From the NCBI GenBank assembly GCA_902769705.1, contig CACXPX010000007.1, positions 1-64,000 of the forward strand: a DNA stretch of 64,000 nt. The letters are read 5' to 3'. The position numbers were made by a program, and so were the translations under genes. The number at the start of each line of letters is the position of its first letter. Positions within the stretch are counted from its first letter, which is position 1. Shown piece after piece: positions 34,662-42,891 of this stretch. The stretch comes from an uncultured Prevotellaceae bacterium (GTDB lineage Bacteria > Bacteroidota > Bacteroidia > Bacteroidales > Bacteroidaceae). The notes under the pieces were generated by a model. That model searched no databases, had not been told where the DNA came from, and worked only from the letters and a program-made list of their open reading frames with translations.

Positions 34662-36179
34662 TTAGTCTTCGAGCCTGAGGAACGCTTTGGGCAGATATTG
34701 GATGAGGTCGCCTGCGAGGAGGCTCTCTTTGCCGATGTCGCGAACGGCGAGGTCGCCGGCCAGTCCGTGCAGATACATGCCCAGTTGGCAGGCTTCGGCT
34801 TGCTTGTAGCCTCGTGCCAGGAGTCCGGTGATGATGCCGGCGAGGACGTCTCCGCAGCCTGCTGTGGCCATTCCGGAGTTGCCTGTGGGGTTGAAGACGA
34901 CGTGTCCGTCGGGCAGGCAGAGGGCGGAGTAGTGGCCTTTCAGGATGATGAATGCTCCGAGGTGTGTGGCCAGGTCGCGTGCTTTGGCGAGACGGTCGTA
35001 GCAGTCGTTGCTGGGTCCGCCGTTGATGCGGTCGAACTCGGCGGGGTGGGGTGTCATGATGATGCCTTTGGGCAGCTGCTGCATCCACGCGCGATGGTTG
35101 GCGAGGATGTTGAGTGCGTCGGCGTCGAGCACGATGGGGCACGATGTGCGGCGTATCTGCGCGATGAGGGCGATGGCCGAGTTCTCGTGGGTTCCGATGC
35201 CTGGTCCTATTCCCACTGCGTCGAAATCCTGTGTCTCCATCGCCTCAGAGAAGCAAGTCTCCTCGTGATCCATCTGGAGCACAGCCTCGGGCACGGCCAT
35301 CTGCATGATGGCGTAATTGCGTTTGGGCGTGCGCACGGTGACCTTTCCCACTCCGGAGCGCAGACAGGCCTTAGTGGCGAGAATGGCGGCGCCAGTCATT
35401 CCGTAGCTGCCTGCCACGATGAAGGCGTGTCCCATCTGGCCTTTGTGGGCGAAGTCGTTGCGTGGGCGGAGGATGTGGCGCAGCTGGCTCTCCTCCTGAA
35501 TGGAGTAGCGGGCGTCGGTGTCGTTGATGAACGCTTGCGAGAGGCGTATGTCGAGCACGCGCAGTTCGCCGAGATATTGCTGACAGTCGGCGAGCATCAT
35601 GCAGAGCTTCTTCTGCTGGAAGGTGAGCGTGAGGTTGGCTTTGATGATGTTGGCTCGAATGTTGTAGGTGTTGTCTTCGGTCATCAGTCCCGACGGGATG
35701 TCGATGCTCACGACTTTTGCGGGCGACTGGTTGATGTATTTCACGAGCGAGGCGAATCCTCCGGCGAGCGGCTTGTTGAGCCCAGAGCCGAAGAGCCCGT
35801 CGACCACCAGCGTGGCAGCGTCGAGGCGTGGAGGGTCGAAGTCGCGCGAGATTTCGGTGAACTCCTTCACGCGCTTGGTCTCGGCCAGGCGTTTCTTGTT
35901 GGCGGCGCAGTCTTCGGAGAGTTTGTCGTGGATGTTGAAAAGGTAGACCGAGACCTGATAGCCCTGCTCGGCCAGCAGACGGGCAACGGCAAGGGCGTCG
36001 CCACCGTTGTTGCCTGGTCCGGCAAAGACCACTACGGGAGTGGAATTGTCCCATTCTTCGGTGATGACGCGTGTGACAGCCTTTGCTGCACGCTCCATCA
36101 GGTCGATGGAACGAATGGGCTCGTTCTCGATGGTATATTTGTCTAACTCATGAATCTGAGTGGTGTTGAAAATCTTCAT
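34662..36179 (-). CDS. nnr: bifunctional NAD(P)H-hydrate epimerase / ADP-dependent dehydratase
   Basis: 505 residues. N-terminal YjeF epimerase domain (about 1-210; IHELDKYTIENEPI, VFAGPGNNGGDALAVARLL, VDGLFGSGLN). C-terminal ribokinase-like dehydratase domain (about 225-500; AHKGQMGHAFIVAGSYGMTGA, GIGPGIGTHENSA, MTPHPAEFDRI, NPTGNSGMATAGCGDVLAG). It repairs hydrated NADH and NADPH. The ATG at 36179 is chosen because the promoter box lies at 36187-36194; the longer frame would start inside or upstream of it. Confidence 0.93.
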   Translation of the reverse strand: MKIFNTTQIHELDKYTIENEPIRSIDLMERAAKAVTRVITEEWDNSTPVVVFAGPGNNGGDALAVARLLAEQGYQVSVYLFNIHDKLSEDCAANKKRLAETKRVKEFTEISRDFDPPRLDAATLVVDGLFGSGLNKPLAGGFASLVKYINQSPAKVVSIDIPSGLMTEDNTYNIRANIIKANLTLTFQQKKLCMMLADCQQYLGELRVLDIRLSQAFINDTDARYSIQEESQLRHILRPRNDFAHKGQMGHAFIVAGSYGMTGAAILATKACLRSGVGKVTVRTPKRNYAIMQMAVPEAVLQMDHEETCFSEAMETQDFDAVGIGPGIGTHENSAIALIAQIRRTSCPIVLDADALNILANHRAWMQQLPKGIIMTPHPAEFDRINGGPSNDCYDRLAKARDLATHLGAFIILKGHYSALCLPDGHVVFNPTGNSGMATAGCGDVLAGIITGLLARGYKQAEACQLGMYLHGLAGDLAVRDIGKESLLAGDLIQYLPKAFLRLED

Positions 36180-36186
36180 AACTCTG

Positions 36187-36194
36187 CAAAAATA
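36187..36194 (-). promoter_or_regulatory. -7 box of nnr
   Basis: TATTTTTG on the minus strand ends only 7 bases before the ATG at 36179, predicting a nearly leaderless mRNA. Confidence 0.55.
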
Positions 36195-36288
36195 CAAAAT
36201 TTCTCGGCAATGCGCCACTTTATATATGTTTTTTTTGCATTTTTGCATCGTTAATCGCGAAAAATGCGGTTTATTGATTGATTTTTAC

Positions 36289-36296
36289 TATCTTTG
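36289..36296 (+). promoter_or_regulatory. -7 box of the hpt-adk operon
   Basis: TATCTTTG, 25 bases upstream of the start codon. Confidence 0.7.
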
Positions 36297-36321
36297 CATC
36301 AATAATCAATAAACACATAAC

Positions 36322-37440
36322 ATGGGTGTCGTAAAAATCAAGGACAAGACGTTCAGAACGTCGATTCCTGAATCCGAGATCAGAGAGCGAGTGAAAGCCG
36401 TAGCCGAGCGCATCAACCACGATATGGCTGACAAGAACCCCATCTTCCTGGCGGTGCTCAACGGCGCGTTCATCTTTGCCGCCGACCTGCTGAGGGAAAT
36501 CACCATTCCCTGCCAGATCTCGTTCGTGAAGCTGGCTTCGTATGAAGGCACGACCACAACGGGCAAGGTGACCGAGGTGATTGGCATCAACGAGAACCTG
36601 GCGGGCCGCACGGTCATCATCATTGAAGACATCGTGGACACGGGGCTCACCATGAAGCGCATGATAGAGACGCTGGGCACGCGAAACCCCGAGTCGATTC
36701 ACATCTGCTCGCTGCTCGTGAAGCCCGAGAAGCTGCAGGTGGACCTCAACATCGAGTATGCCGCTATGGAGATTCCCAACGAATTCATTGTGGGCTACGG
36801 ACTCGACTACGACCAGGAGGGACGCGGACTGAGAGATATTTACACCATTGTGGATAATAATACAGATATGAAGAATATTGTGATTTTCGGTGCTCCAGGC
36901 TCCGGCAAGGGAACCCAGAGCGACAAGATGATTGAGAAGTATGGTTTCGAACACATCTCCACGGGCGACGTGCTGAGAAACGAAATCAAGAACGGTACCG
37001 AGCTGGGCAAGACCGCCAAGCAATTCATCGACCAGGGTCAGCTGATTCCCGACGAGCTGATGATTGACATTCTGGCGTCGGTCTACGACTCGTTCGGCAA
37101 AGAGCACAAGGGCGTCATCTTCGACGGCTTCCCACGCACCATTCCGCAGGCTGAGGCCTTGAAGAAGATGCTGGCTGAGCGCGGACACAGCGTGGCTGCC
37201 ATGATTGAACTCGACGTGCCTGAGGACGAGCTGATGAAACGCCTTATCCTGCGCGGTCAGCAGAGCGGTCGCAGCGACGACAACGAGGAAACCATCAAGA
37301 AGCGCCTGGGCGTTTACCACAGTCAGACGGCGCCGCTCATCGAATGGTATGAGAAAGAGGGAATCCGCAATCACATCGACGGATTGGGCGACCTCGACCG
37401 CATCTTCGGCGACATCTGCGACGTGATTGACAATATTTGA
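36322..37440 (+). CDS. hypoxanthine phosphoribosyltransferase - adenylate kinase fusion
   Basis: 372 residues in one uninterrupted frame. Residues 1-182 are a complete [20 protein letters not shown], and the PRPP loop [14 protein letters not shown] at 98-111. Residues 183-372 are a complete adenylate kinase: P-loop [10 protein letters not shown] (190-199), NMP-binding [17 protein letters not shown], and a short-type lid. They salvage hypoxanthine/guanine to IMP/GMP and balance AMP/ADP/ATP. The join ([10 protein letters not shown]) has no stop codon, and an internal ATG at 36868 could also start a free Adk. Followed directly by obgE and pgeF, probably one operon. Confidence 0.93.
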   Translation: MGVVKIKDKTFRTSIPESEIRERVKAVAERINHDMADKNPIFLAVLNGAFIFAADLLREITIPCQISFVKLASYEGTTTTGKVTEVIGINENLAGRTVIIIEDIVDTGLTMKRMIETLGTRNPESIHICSLLVKPEKLQVDLNIEYAAMEIPNEFIVGYGLDYDQEGRGLRDIYTIVDNNTDMKNIVIFGAPGSGKGTQSDKMIEKYGFEHISTGDVLRNEIKNGTELGKTAKQFIDQGQLIPDELMIDILASVYDSFGKEHKGVIFDGFPRTIPQAEALKKMLAERGHSVAAMIELDVPEDELMKRLILRGQQSGRSDDNEETIKKRLGVYHSQTAPLIEWYEKEGIRNHIDGLGDLDRIFGDICDVIDNI

Positions 37441-37441
37441 T

Positions 37442-38614
37442 ATGGCAGAATCGAACTTCGTTGACTATGTGAAGATTTTGTGCCGCTCTGGAAAGGGCGG
37501 TAGGGGCAGCATGCACCTGAAGCATGTGAAATACAACTACAACGGCGGCCCCGACGGTGGTGATGGCGGCAAGGGCGGAAGCGTCATCTTGCGCGGCAAT
37601 CACAACTATTGGACGTTGCTTCACCTGAAGTTCCAACGCCACGTTTTTGCCGAACACGGAGGAAATGGCGGCAAGGACAAATGTCACGGTACGAACGGCA
37701 AGGACGAGTATATCGACGTGCCGCCGGGAACAGTTGTCTATAATGCCGAGACGGGAAAGTTTGTTTGCGACATCAGCTACGACGGCCAGGAGGTGGTGCT
37801 CTTGAAAGGCGGTAGGGGCGGATTGGGCAACTTCCAGTTCCGCACGGCCACCAACCAAGCTCCGCGCTTTGCCCAGCCGGGTGAGCCGATGGAGGAGATG
37901 ACGGTCATTCTGGAGTTGAAGCTGCTGGCTGACGTCGGCCTGGTGGGATTCCCCAACGCTGGCAAGTCGACGCTGGTGTCAGCTTTGTCGAATGCCCGCC
38001 CGAAGATTGCCAACTATCCGTTCACCACGATGGAACCTTCGCTGGGCATTGTGGGCTACAGGGACAACAAGTCGTTCGTGATGGCCGACATTCCGGGTAT
38101 CATCGAAGGCGCCAGCGAGGGTCGTGGCTTGGGCTTGCGTTTCCTTCGGCACATTGAACGCAACTCGCTGTTGCTGTTCATGGTTCCGGGCGATACCGAC
38201 GACATCAAGCGCGAATACGAGATTCTGCTGAACGAGCTCAAGCAGTTCAACCCCGAGATGCTGGAGAAACACCGCGTGTTGGCAGTCACGAAATGCGACT
38301 TGCTCGACGACGAGCTGATGGACATGCTTCGCGAGACGCTGCCCGACGACTTGCCTGTGGTGTTCATTTCGGCAGTCACAGGATTTGGCTTGACTGAACT
38401 GAAGGACGTGCTCTGGGGCGAACTGAATTCGGAAAGCAACAAGCTGCAGGTCATCACTTCGACCGACACACTCATTCATCGCGACAAGGACATGAGCCGT
38501 TTCGCCAAAGAGATGATGGATGAGGGCGAAGACGAGGAGATTGTGTTTGTAGATGGCGACGAGGTTGAAGACGTCGACGACATCGAAGATTTTGAATACG
38601 AAGACGTTGAATAA
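37442..38614 (+). CDS. obgE: Obg-family GTPase ObgE
   Basis: 390 residues. N-terminal Gly-rich Obg fold (about 1-158; [29 protein letters not shown]) followed by the G domain ([13 protein letters not shown] as G1, [16 protein letters not shown] as G3, TKCD as G4, SAVTG as G5). An acidic tail of Asp/Glu follows (about 350-390). An essential GTPase of the large ribosomal subunit and stress response. Start at 37442, one base after the fusion gene's stop. Confidence 0.97.
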   Translation: MAESNFVDYVKILCRSGKGGRGSMHLKHVKYNYNGGPDGGDGGKGGSVILRGNHNYWTLLHLKFQRHVFAEHGGNGGKDKCHGTNGKDEYIDVPPGTVVYNAETGKFVCDISYDGQEVVLLKGGRGGLGNFQFRTATNQAPRFAQPGEPMEEMTVILELKLLADVGLVGFPNAGKSTLVSALSNARPKIANYPFTTMEPSLGIVGYRDNKSFVMADIPGIIEGASEGRGLGLRFLRHIERNSLLLFMVPGDTDDIKREYEILLNELKQFNPEMLEKHRVLAVTKCDLLDDELMDMLRETLPDDLPVVFISAVTGFGLTELKDVLWGELNSESNKLQVITSTDTLIHRDKDMSRFAKEMMDEGEDEEIVFVDGDEVEDVDDIEDFEYEDVE

Positions 38615-39426
38615 TGAGACCCTGCCTGACACGCTACCCTGTTGACGGGACAAATGGCAGAGTCGAAGCGTTCTCAACGACTCGGCGTGGCGGCGTGAGC
38701 ACAGGCAGCTATGGCGAGTTCAACATCAACGAGTTCTGTGGCGACCAGCCCGAATGCGTCTTGGCGAACAGAAGACTGTTGGCTGAAGAGCTGGGTATCG
38801 GCGTGCAGGACATCATCGTTCCGCATCAGACGCACGGGAAAACGGCGCGGCGGATTGATGCTGAGTTTCTGGGAAGGTCGGCTGATGGGCGCAGACTGTT
38901 GCTCGAGGGTGTAGACGCTGTTTACACCGACGTCCCTCGCATATGCGTGGGCGTGTCTACTGCCGACTGCATTCCCGTGCTTCTCTTTGATTCCCGGCAC
39001 AATGCTGTTGCGGCTGTGCATGCTGGCTGGAGGGGAACGGTGGCGCGGATTGTGGAAAGCACGATTGCCGCAATGGTTGCCGACTTGCACGCTTCTCCCG
39101 ACGAAATGGCTGCGTGGATTGGTCCGGGCATCTCGTTGGAAGCGTTCGAGGTGGGCGATGAGGTCTACAAGGCTTTCCTCGAGGCTGGGTTCGACATGAA
39201 CATTGCCCGACGGTTTCCGGCTGATGGAGCAAAGACGGAAGACGGCTGCAAATGGCACATAGACCTTGTGGAATGCAACCGTCGGCAGTTGGTGGCTGCC
39301 AGACTTTCCGAACGGAATATATACGTCAGCGGCATCTGCACGTTCAGCCGTTGTGCCGACTATTTCTCTGCCCGCCGACTGGGCATTAACAGCGGCAGAA
39401 TCTACTCGGGCATCATGCTCAAATGA
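38614..39426 (+). CDS. pgeF: purine nucleoside phosphorylase / laccase-domain protein (YfiH, PgeF)
   Basis: 270 residues, DUF152 family. Metal ligands and signature seen: VPHQTHG (about 69-75), VSTADCIPVLLFD, AVHAGWRGTVARI and GPGISLEAFEVG. Characterised relatives phosphorolyse adenosine, inosine and guanosine; others edit peptidoglycan precursors. Its position after Hpt-Adk and ObgE favours purine salvage: the phosphorylase would feed hypoxanthine to Hpt. Start ATG overlaps the obgE stop by one base. Confidence 0.9.
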   Translation: MRPCLTRYPVDGTNGRVEAFSTTRRGGVSTGSYGEFNINEFCGDQPECVLANRRLLAEELGIGVQDIIVPHQTHGKTARRIDAEFLGRSADGRRLLLEGVDAVYTDVPRICVGVSTADCIPVLLFDSRHNAVAAVHAGWRGTVARIVESTIAAMVADLHASPDEMAAWIGPGISLEAFEVGDEVYKAFLEAGFDMNIARRFPADGAKTEDGCKWHIDLVECNRRQLVAARLSERNIYVSGICTFSRCADYFSARRLGINSGRIYSGIMLK

Positions 39427-39450
39427 ATGATTAAGAATCTACAATAGCCT

Positions 39451-40578
39451 ATGGTTTCACCCCGATTTTGCCTTTGTTGTGTGGTGTTGGCTTTGTTTCC
39501 AACGTTGGCAAATGCGCAAATAAAGGTTTTTTCTCCTGCTGAGATGCAGTCGATTAGCGTTCCTACGCCTGGTTTGTTCGACCGCAGTTCGACGCATACC
39601 ATCGACTTTACCGATATGGTGCAGGGCACCTATTCGTTTCCGTTGCCCGTTGGTAAGGCGAAGCTGACTCCCAACAATGCCAGTCTTGAGATTTCGACGA
39701 AGAAAGGCGACGCCGTGAAGGCGATGTTCGACGGAACGGTCCGCTTGTCGAAGAACAATCCGCCGTATGGAAACGTCATCGTCGTGCGCCACGACAACGG
39801 TTTGGAGACAGTCTATAGCTACAATGCGCAGAATCTGGTGAAGGTGGGCGACAAGGTGCGGGCTGGCCAAACCATCGCTATTGTGGGGGGAGAAGGAATC
39901 CGGACGTTTTGCGATTTCGGCATCATGATAAATGGCCGACGCGTGAATCCTAGTACGATTGTCGAGGTGAAGAGCCATCGGTTGCGCCGCCAGAAGGTGA
40001 CATTCACGAAGAATGGCCGCCGCATCAGCATCAAGACGGTGCGCGAACAGTGGTCTCCCTTGTCGAAGCCGGATGTTGATGCTTTTGCCAAGACGAAGAC
40101 CATTCGTTGGAATCTGCGCGAGATGGCTAATGGAACGTGGTCGTATCCGTTGCGTGGTTGTCATGTTATCAGCCCCTACAATCATCAGCGCGACGGATAT
40201 AAGCACACGGGTGTGGACCTCAAGACCAAGCCCAACGACAATGTGCGGGCGGTGTTCGACGGAATCGTCATCTCTTCAGGACCGGCAACTGGCTATGGGA
40301 ATTGCATCAAGGTGAAGCATGGAAACGGGTTGATGACGCTCTATGGGCATCAGTCGAAAAACCTCGTGAAGGCCGGGCAACGCGTGAAGGCTGGGCAGGT
40401 GATTGGATTGACGGGCCGAACGGGTCGTGCAACTACCGAGCATCTGCATTTTGAGGTGTTCTTCTGCGACCGCCGCTACAATCCCGAGATATTGTTCAAC
40501 CACGAAACCCAGCAGTTGCAGAATGCCACGCTGACCATTCACAAGAGTGGGGAAGTGACCTCTAAAAAGAACAAATGA
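39451..40578 (+). CDS. M23-type metallopeptidase with a degenerate first domain
   Basis: 375 residues, signal peptide to ALANAQ-like cleavage (about residue 23). Two LytM/M23 modules in tandem: the first (about 60-175; GTYSFPLPVGKAKLTP, NGLETVYSYNAQNL) lacks the zinc His and Asp residues. The second (about 228-355) has HTGVDLKTKPND, the MTLYGHQSKNL block and HLHFEV, so it looks active. Such proteins cut peptidoglycan cross-links or activate amidases. It follows pgeF by 24 bases and likely belongs to the same transcript. Confidence 0.9.
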   Translation: MVSPRFCLCCVVLALFPTLANAQIKVFSPAEMQSISVPTPGLFDRSSTHTIDFTDMVQGTYSFPLPVGKAKLTPNNASLEISTKKGDAVKAMFDGTVRLSKNNPPYGNVIVVRHDNGLETVYSYNAQNLVKVGDKVRAGQTIAIVGGEGIRTFCDFGIMINGRRVNPSTIVEVKSHRLRRQKVTFTKNGRRISIKTVREQWSPLSKPDVDAFAKTKTIRWNLREMANGTWSYPLRGCHVISPYNHQRDGYKHTGVDLKTKPNDNVRAVFDGIVISSGPATGYGNCIKVKHGNGLMTLYGHQSKNLVKAGQRVKAGQVIGLTGRTGRATTEHLHFEVFFCDRRYNPEILFNHETQQLQNATLTIHKSGEVTSKKNK

Positions 40579-40622
40579 CCGTCTGTAGTTCTCCTTTCTC
40601 GAGAACACAAGGACTTTCATCG

Positions 40623-40665
40623 AAAAAAAACGCGGAACATAGGGCAGCTTCCCTCGTGTTCCGCG
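40623..40665 (-). terminator. intrinsic terminator after the small basic protein gene
   Basis: CGCGGAACA (40631-40639) pairs with TGTTCCGCG (40657-40665), with an inner GGG/CCC. The eight A residues at 40623-40630 form the T-tract of the minus strand. It also separates the convergent M23 gene. Confidence 0.85.
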
Positions 40666-40679
40666 TCTTCTCTTTAGTG

Positions 40680-40871
40680 TTATTTCTTGTGCCTGTTGGC
40701 TCTTTTCTCTCTGTATTTAGCCTTTTGTCTGGCCGAGCCAGAGCCGTGGGCACCCGTGATGTATTGCTTTTTCTTGGCTTTGGTCTTCACCTTCCCGTTG
40801 TCGGTTTCTTTCTTTTCGCCGCCACGTTTGAATGCGATTCCGTTTTCCAAGATGCTCTGGAAATCGTCCAT
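40680..40871 (-). CDS. small highly basic protein
   Basis: 63 residues from the ATG at 40871. The first 15 residues are amphipathic (MDDFQSILENGIAFKR); the rest is dominated by Lys and Arg (KVKTKAKKK, ARQKAKYREKRANRHKK), suggesting RNA or ribosome binding. It follows the AICAR transformylase gene by 28 bases and is followed by a terminator, so it is translated from that transcript. No family recognised. Confidence 0.65.
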   Translation of the reverse strand: MDDFQSILENGIAFKRGGEKKETDNGKVKTKAKKKQYITGAHGSGSARQKAKYREKRANRHKK

Positions 40872-40899
40872 AATTGTTAAGGATTTAAAAGTTTGATAA

Positions 40900-42087
40900 T
40901 CAATGGTGGAACAAACGCACACCCGTGAAGGCCATAGCGATGTCGTATTTGTCGCAAGTCATTATCACGTGGTCGTCGCGAACTGAACCGCCAGCTTGTG
41001 CAATGTATTGCACTCCGCTCTTGTGAGCGCGCTCGATGTTGTCGCCGAAGGGGAAGAAAGCGTCGCTGCCCAATGCCACAGCCGTGTTCTGGGCAATCCA
41101 TTCGCGTTTCTCTTCGCGGGTCAGCACGCTGGGCTTCTCCTTGAAGAACAGCTGCCAAGTGCCCTCGGCCAGCACGTCGTCGTGGTCGTCGCTGATATAG
41201 ACGTCGATGGTGTTGTCGCGGTCGGCGCGGCGAATGCCGTCGATGAAGGGCAGAGACATCACTTTCGGATGCTGGCGCAACCACCAGATGTCGGCTTTGT
41301 TACCAGCCAAACGGGTGCAATGTATGCGGCTTTGCTGACCGGCTCCGATTCCGATGGCCTGTCCGTCTTTCACGTAGCAGACGGAGTTCGACTGCGTGTA
41401 CTTCAGCGTGATGAGGCTGATAATCAGGTCGCGACGGGCGTCGGGGCTGAAAGTCTTGTTCTTCGTGGGGATGTTCTGGAACAGCGCGTCGTCGTCGAGG
41501 CGAATCTCGTTGCGTCCCTGTTCGAAGGTGATTCCAAACACCTGCTTGCGCTCGATGGGGTCTGGGGTATAGTTGGGGTCAATCTTGATGACGTTATAGG
41601 TTCCTTTGCGCTTGGCTTTCAGAATCTCGATGGCCTCAGGCGTGTAGTCGGGAGCGATGACGCCGTCGCTCACCTCGCGCTTGATGATGAGTGCGGTAGT
41701 GGCGTCGCAAGTGTCGCTCAGGGCGATAAAGTCGCCGTAACTCGACATACGGTCGGCTCCGCGAGCACGTGCGTAAGCGCAAGCAACGGGGCTTTCGTCG
41801 AGTCCTGGGATGTCGTCAACAAAGTAAATCTTCTTCAGCGTGTCGCTCAAGGGCAGACCTACAGCGGCACCAGCTGGCGACACATGCTTGAACGATGCTG
41901 CAGAAGGCAGACCTGTGGCTTGGCGCAGCTCTTTCACGAGTTGCCAAGAGTTGAGCGCATCCAGGAAATTGATGTAGCCTGGGCGGCCGTTGATGACTTC
42001 GATGGGCAGTTCACCCTCTCCGTCCATAAAGATGCGTGAGGGCTTTTGGTTCGGATTACATCCGTACTTCAGTTGCAATTCTTTCAT
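40900..42087 (-). CDS. stand-alone AICAR transformylase (C-terminal half of PurH)
   Basis: 395 residues from the ATG at 42087. Starts directly at the transformylase domain (LKYGCNPNQKPS) with no IMP cyclohydrolase domain. The catalytic Lys-His pair is in SFKHVSPAGAAVG. The C-terminal half contains SDAFFPFGDNIERAHKSGVQYIAQAGGS and the DHVIMTCDKYDIAM ending of PurH enzymes. It formylates AICAR to FAICAR, the ninth step toward IMP. The cyclohydrolase half is at 62037-62633 on the other strand. Promoter at 42124-42131. Confidence 0.95.
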   Translation of the reverse strand: MKELQLKYGCNPNQKPSRIFMDGEGELPIEVINGRPGYINFLDALNSWQLVKELRQATGLPSAASFKHVSPAGAAVGLPLSDTLKKIYFVDDIPGLDESPVACAYARARGADRMSSYGDFIALSDTCDATTALIIKREVSDGVIAPDYTPEAIEILKAKRKGTYNVIKIDPNYTPDPIERKQVFGITFEQGRNEIRLDDDALFQNIPTKNKTFSPDARRDLIISLITLKYTQSNSVCYVKDGQAIGIGAGQQSRIHCTRLAGNKADIWWLRQHPKVMSLPFIDGIRRADRDNTIDVYISDDHDDVLAEGTWQLFFKEKPSVLTREEKREWIAQNTAVALGSDAFFPFGDNIERAHKSGVQYIAQAGGSVRDDHVIMTCDKYDIAMAFTGVRLFHH

Positions 42088-42123
42088 AAAACTGTTTTTG
42101 GGGAATGTTTCGTTTTGCGTCTG

Positions 42124-42131
42124 CAAAGGTA
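42124..42131 (-). promoter_or_regulatory. -7 box of the AICAR transformylase gene
   Basis: TACCTTTG on the minus strand, 37 bases before the start. Confidence 0.7.
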
Positions 42132-42207
42132 CGAATATTTGGCGTAACAAACGAACAAAACGCGAAGTTTTCGTTTGAAAGACGGTTGAAGATGGTCTCT
42201 TGCTGAT

Positions 42208-42449
42208 TTAAAGATGGCAAGTAAGCCGGTCAGATGTGGCAAGTAACGTTGTCAGATGTGGCTTCTGGTGTTGTCAAACGATAGCTATGGTCTTGTAAAA
42301 TAATTTATTTTACCGACCAAAATAATTTATTTTACCGACTAAAATAATTTATTTTACTGAGCAAAATAATTTATTTTACTACATCATACGAATGCTTTGG
42401 CTGGACCAGAGCATACAACTGATGTTTCCACTTGCCGCTAATGGCCTCT
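42208..42449. repeat. 22-bp dyad repeat array 4 (longest)
   Basis: Eleven units start at 42208 and then every 22 bases to 42428. Arm classes change along the array: three TTGTGGC-type units, one transition unit (42274), four nearly identical AT-class units (42296-42383, core TAAAATA-att-TATTTTA), then three GCTTTG/TTGCC-type units. The phase never slips. Lies between two minus-strand genes. Confidence 0.9.
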
Positions 42450-42470
42450 TGCCAGCTGTATTGTAGCCAA

Positions 42471-42495
42471 AAAAGGCGGCCTCGAAAGACCGCCT
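42471..42495 (-). terminator. intrinsic terminator of the ferredoxin gene
   Basis: AGGCGG (42474-42479) pairs with CCGCCT (42490-42495); the A-run upstream gives the T-tract on the minus strand. Confidence 0.8.
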
Positions 42496-42527
42496 CGTAT
42501 TCGTGTAACTAAAAAGCATCGACTTCT

Positions 42528-42695
42528 TTAAGGAAGACTGATAGCCTCATTGGGGCATACGTCAGCACAAGTTCCACACTCGGTGCAAACGTCTGGGTCA
42601 ATTGAATAGATGTCGCCCTCAGAGATTGCTCCAGCGGGGCATTCGTCGATACAGGTTCCGCATGCAATGCAGTCGTCACTAATTACGTAAGCCAT
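42528..42695 (-). CDS. 2[4Fe-4S] ferredoxin
   Basis: 55 residues: MAYVISDDCIACGTC then a second cluster motif CTECGTCADVCP. Two CxxCxxC...CP motifs (Cys at 9, 12, 15, 19 and 38, 41, 44, 48) bind two 4Fe-4S clusters, the classical clostridial-type bacterial ferredoxin. A soluble low-potential electron carrier, for example for pyruvate:ferredoxin oxidoreductase. Has its own promoter (42773-42780) and terminator. Confidence 0.95.
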   Translation of the reverse strand: MAYVISDDCIACGTCIDECPAGAISEGDIYSIDPDVCTECGTCADVCPNEAISLP

Positions 42696-42772
42696 AATAA
42701 ATCTTTTTTTGTTGTTAATAATGTTCTTAATTCAATCAATTGTTCGGTACGAATACCTACTTTTGGACGATG

Positions 42773-42780
42773 CAAAGATA
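42773..42780 (-). promoter_or_regulatory. -7 box of the ferredoxin gene
   Basis: TATCTTTG on the minus strand; the leader is about 70 nt. Confidence 0.65.
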
Positions 42781-42800
42781 CAAAAGTTATTTGAATTACC

Positions 42801-42808
42801 TATATTTG
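42801..42808 (+). promoter_or_regulatory. candidate -7 box of porT
   Basis: TATATTTG, about 83 bases before the start at 42892. An alternative box, TACTTTTG, is at 42758-42765. Confidence 0.4.
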
Positions 42809-42891
42809 GGTATAACTTTTTACATAATTTATATTTCTTCTTGATAACCCGTAGTGCAATAAGATGGCGTTTTGAACGTTTATATATAAAA

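Noticed and set aside
34698-36146. 482-residue plus-strand frame
   Set aside because: Antisense shadow of the well-supported nnr gene; Val/Glu/Gly-rich composition typical of shadows in high-GC codons.
42709-42891. N-terminal extension of PorT
   Set aside because: The added 61 residues contain no signal peptide and include the promoter region; the ATG at 42892 begins a proper signal peptide.
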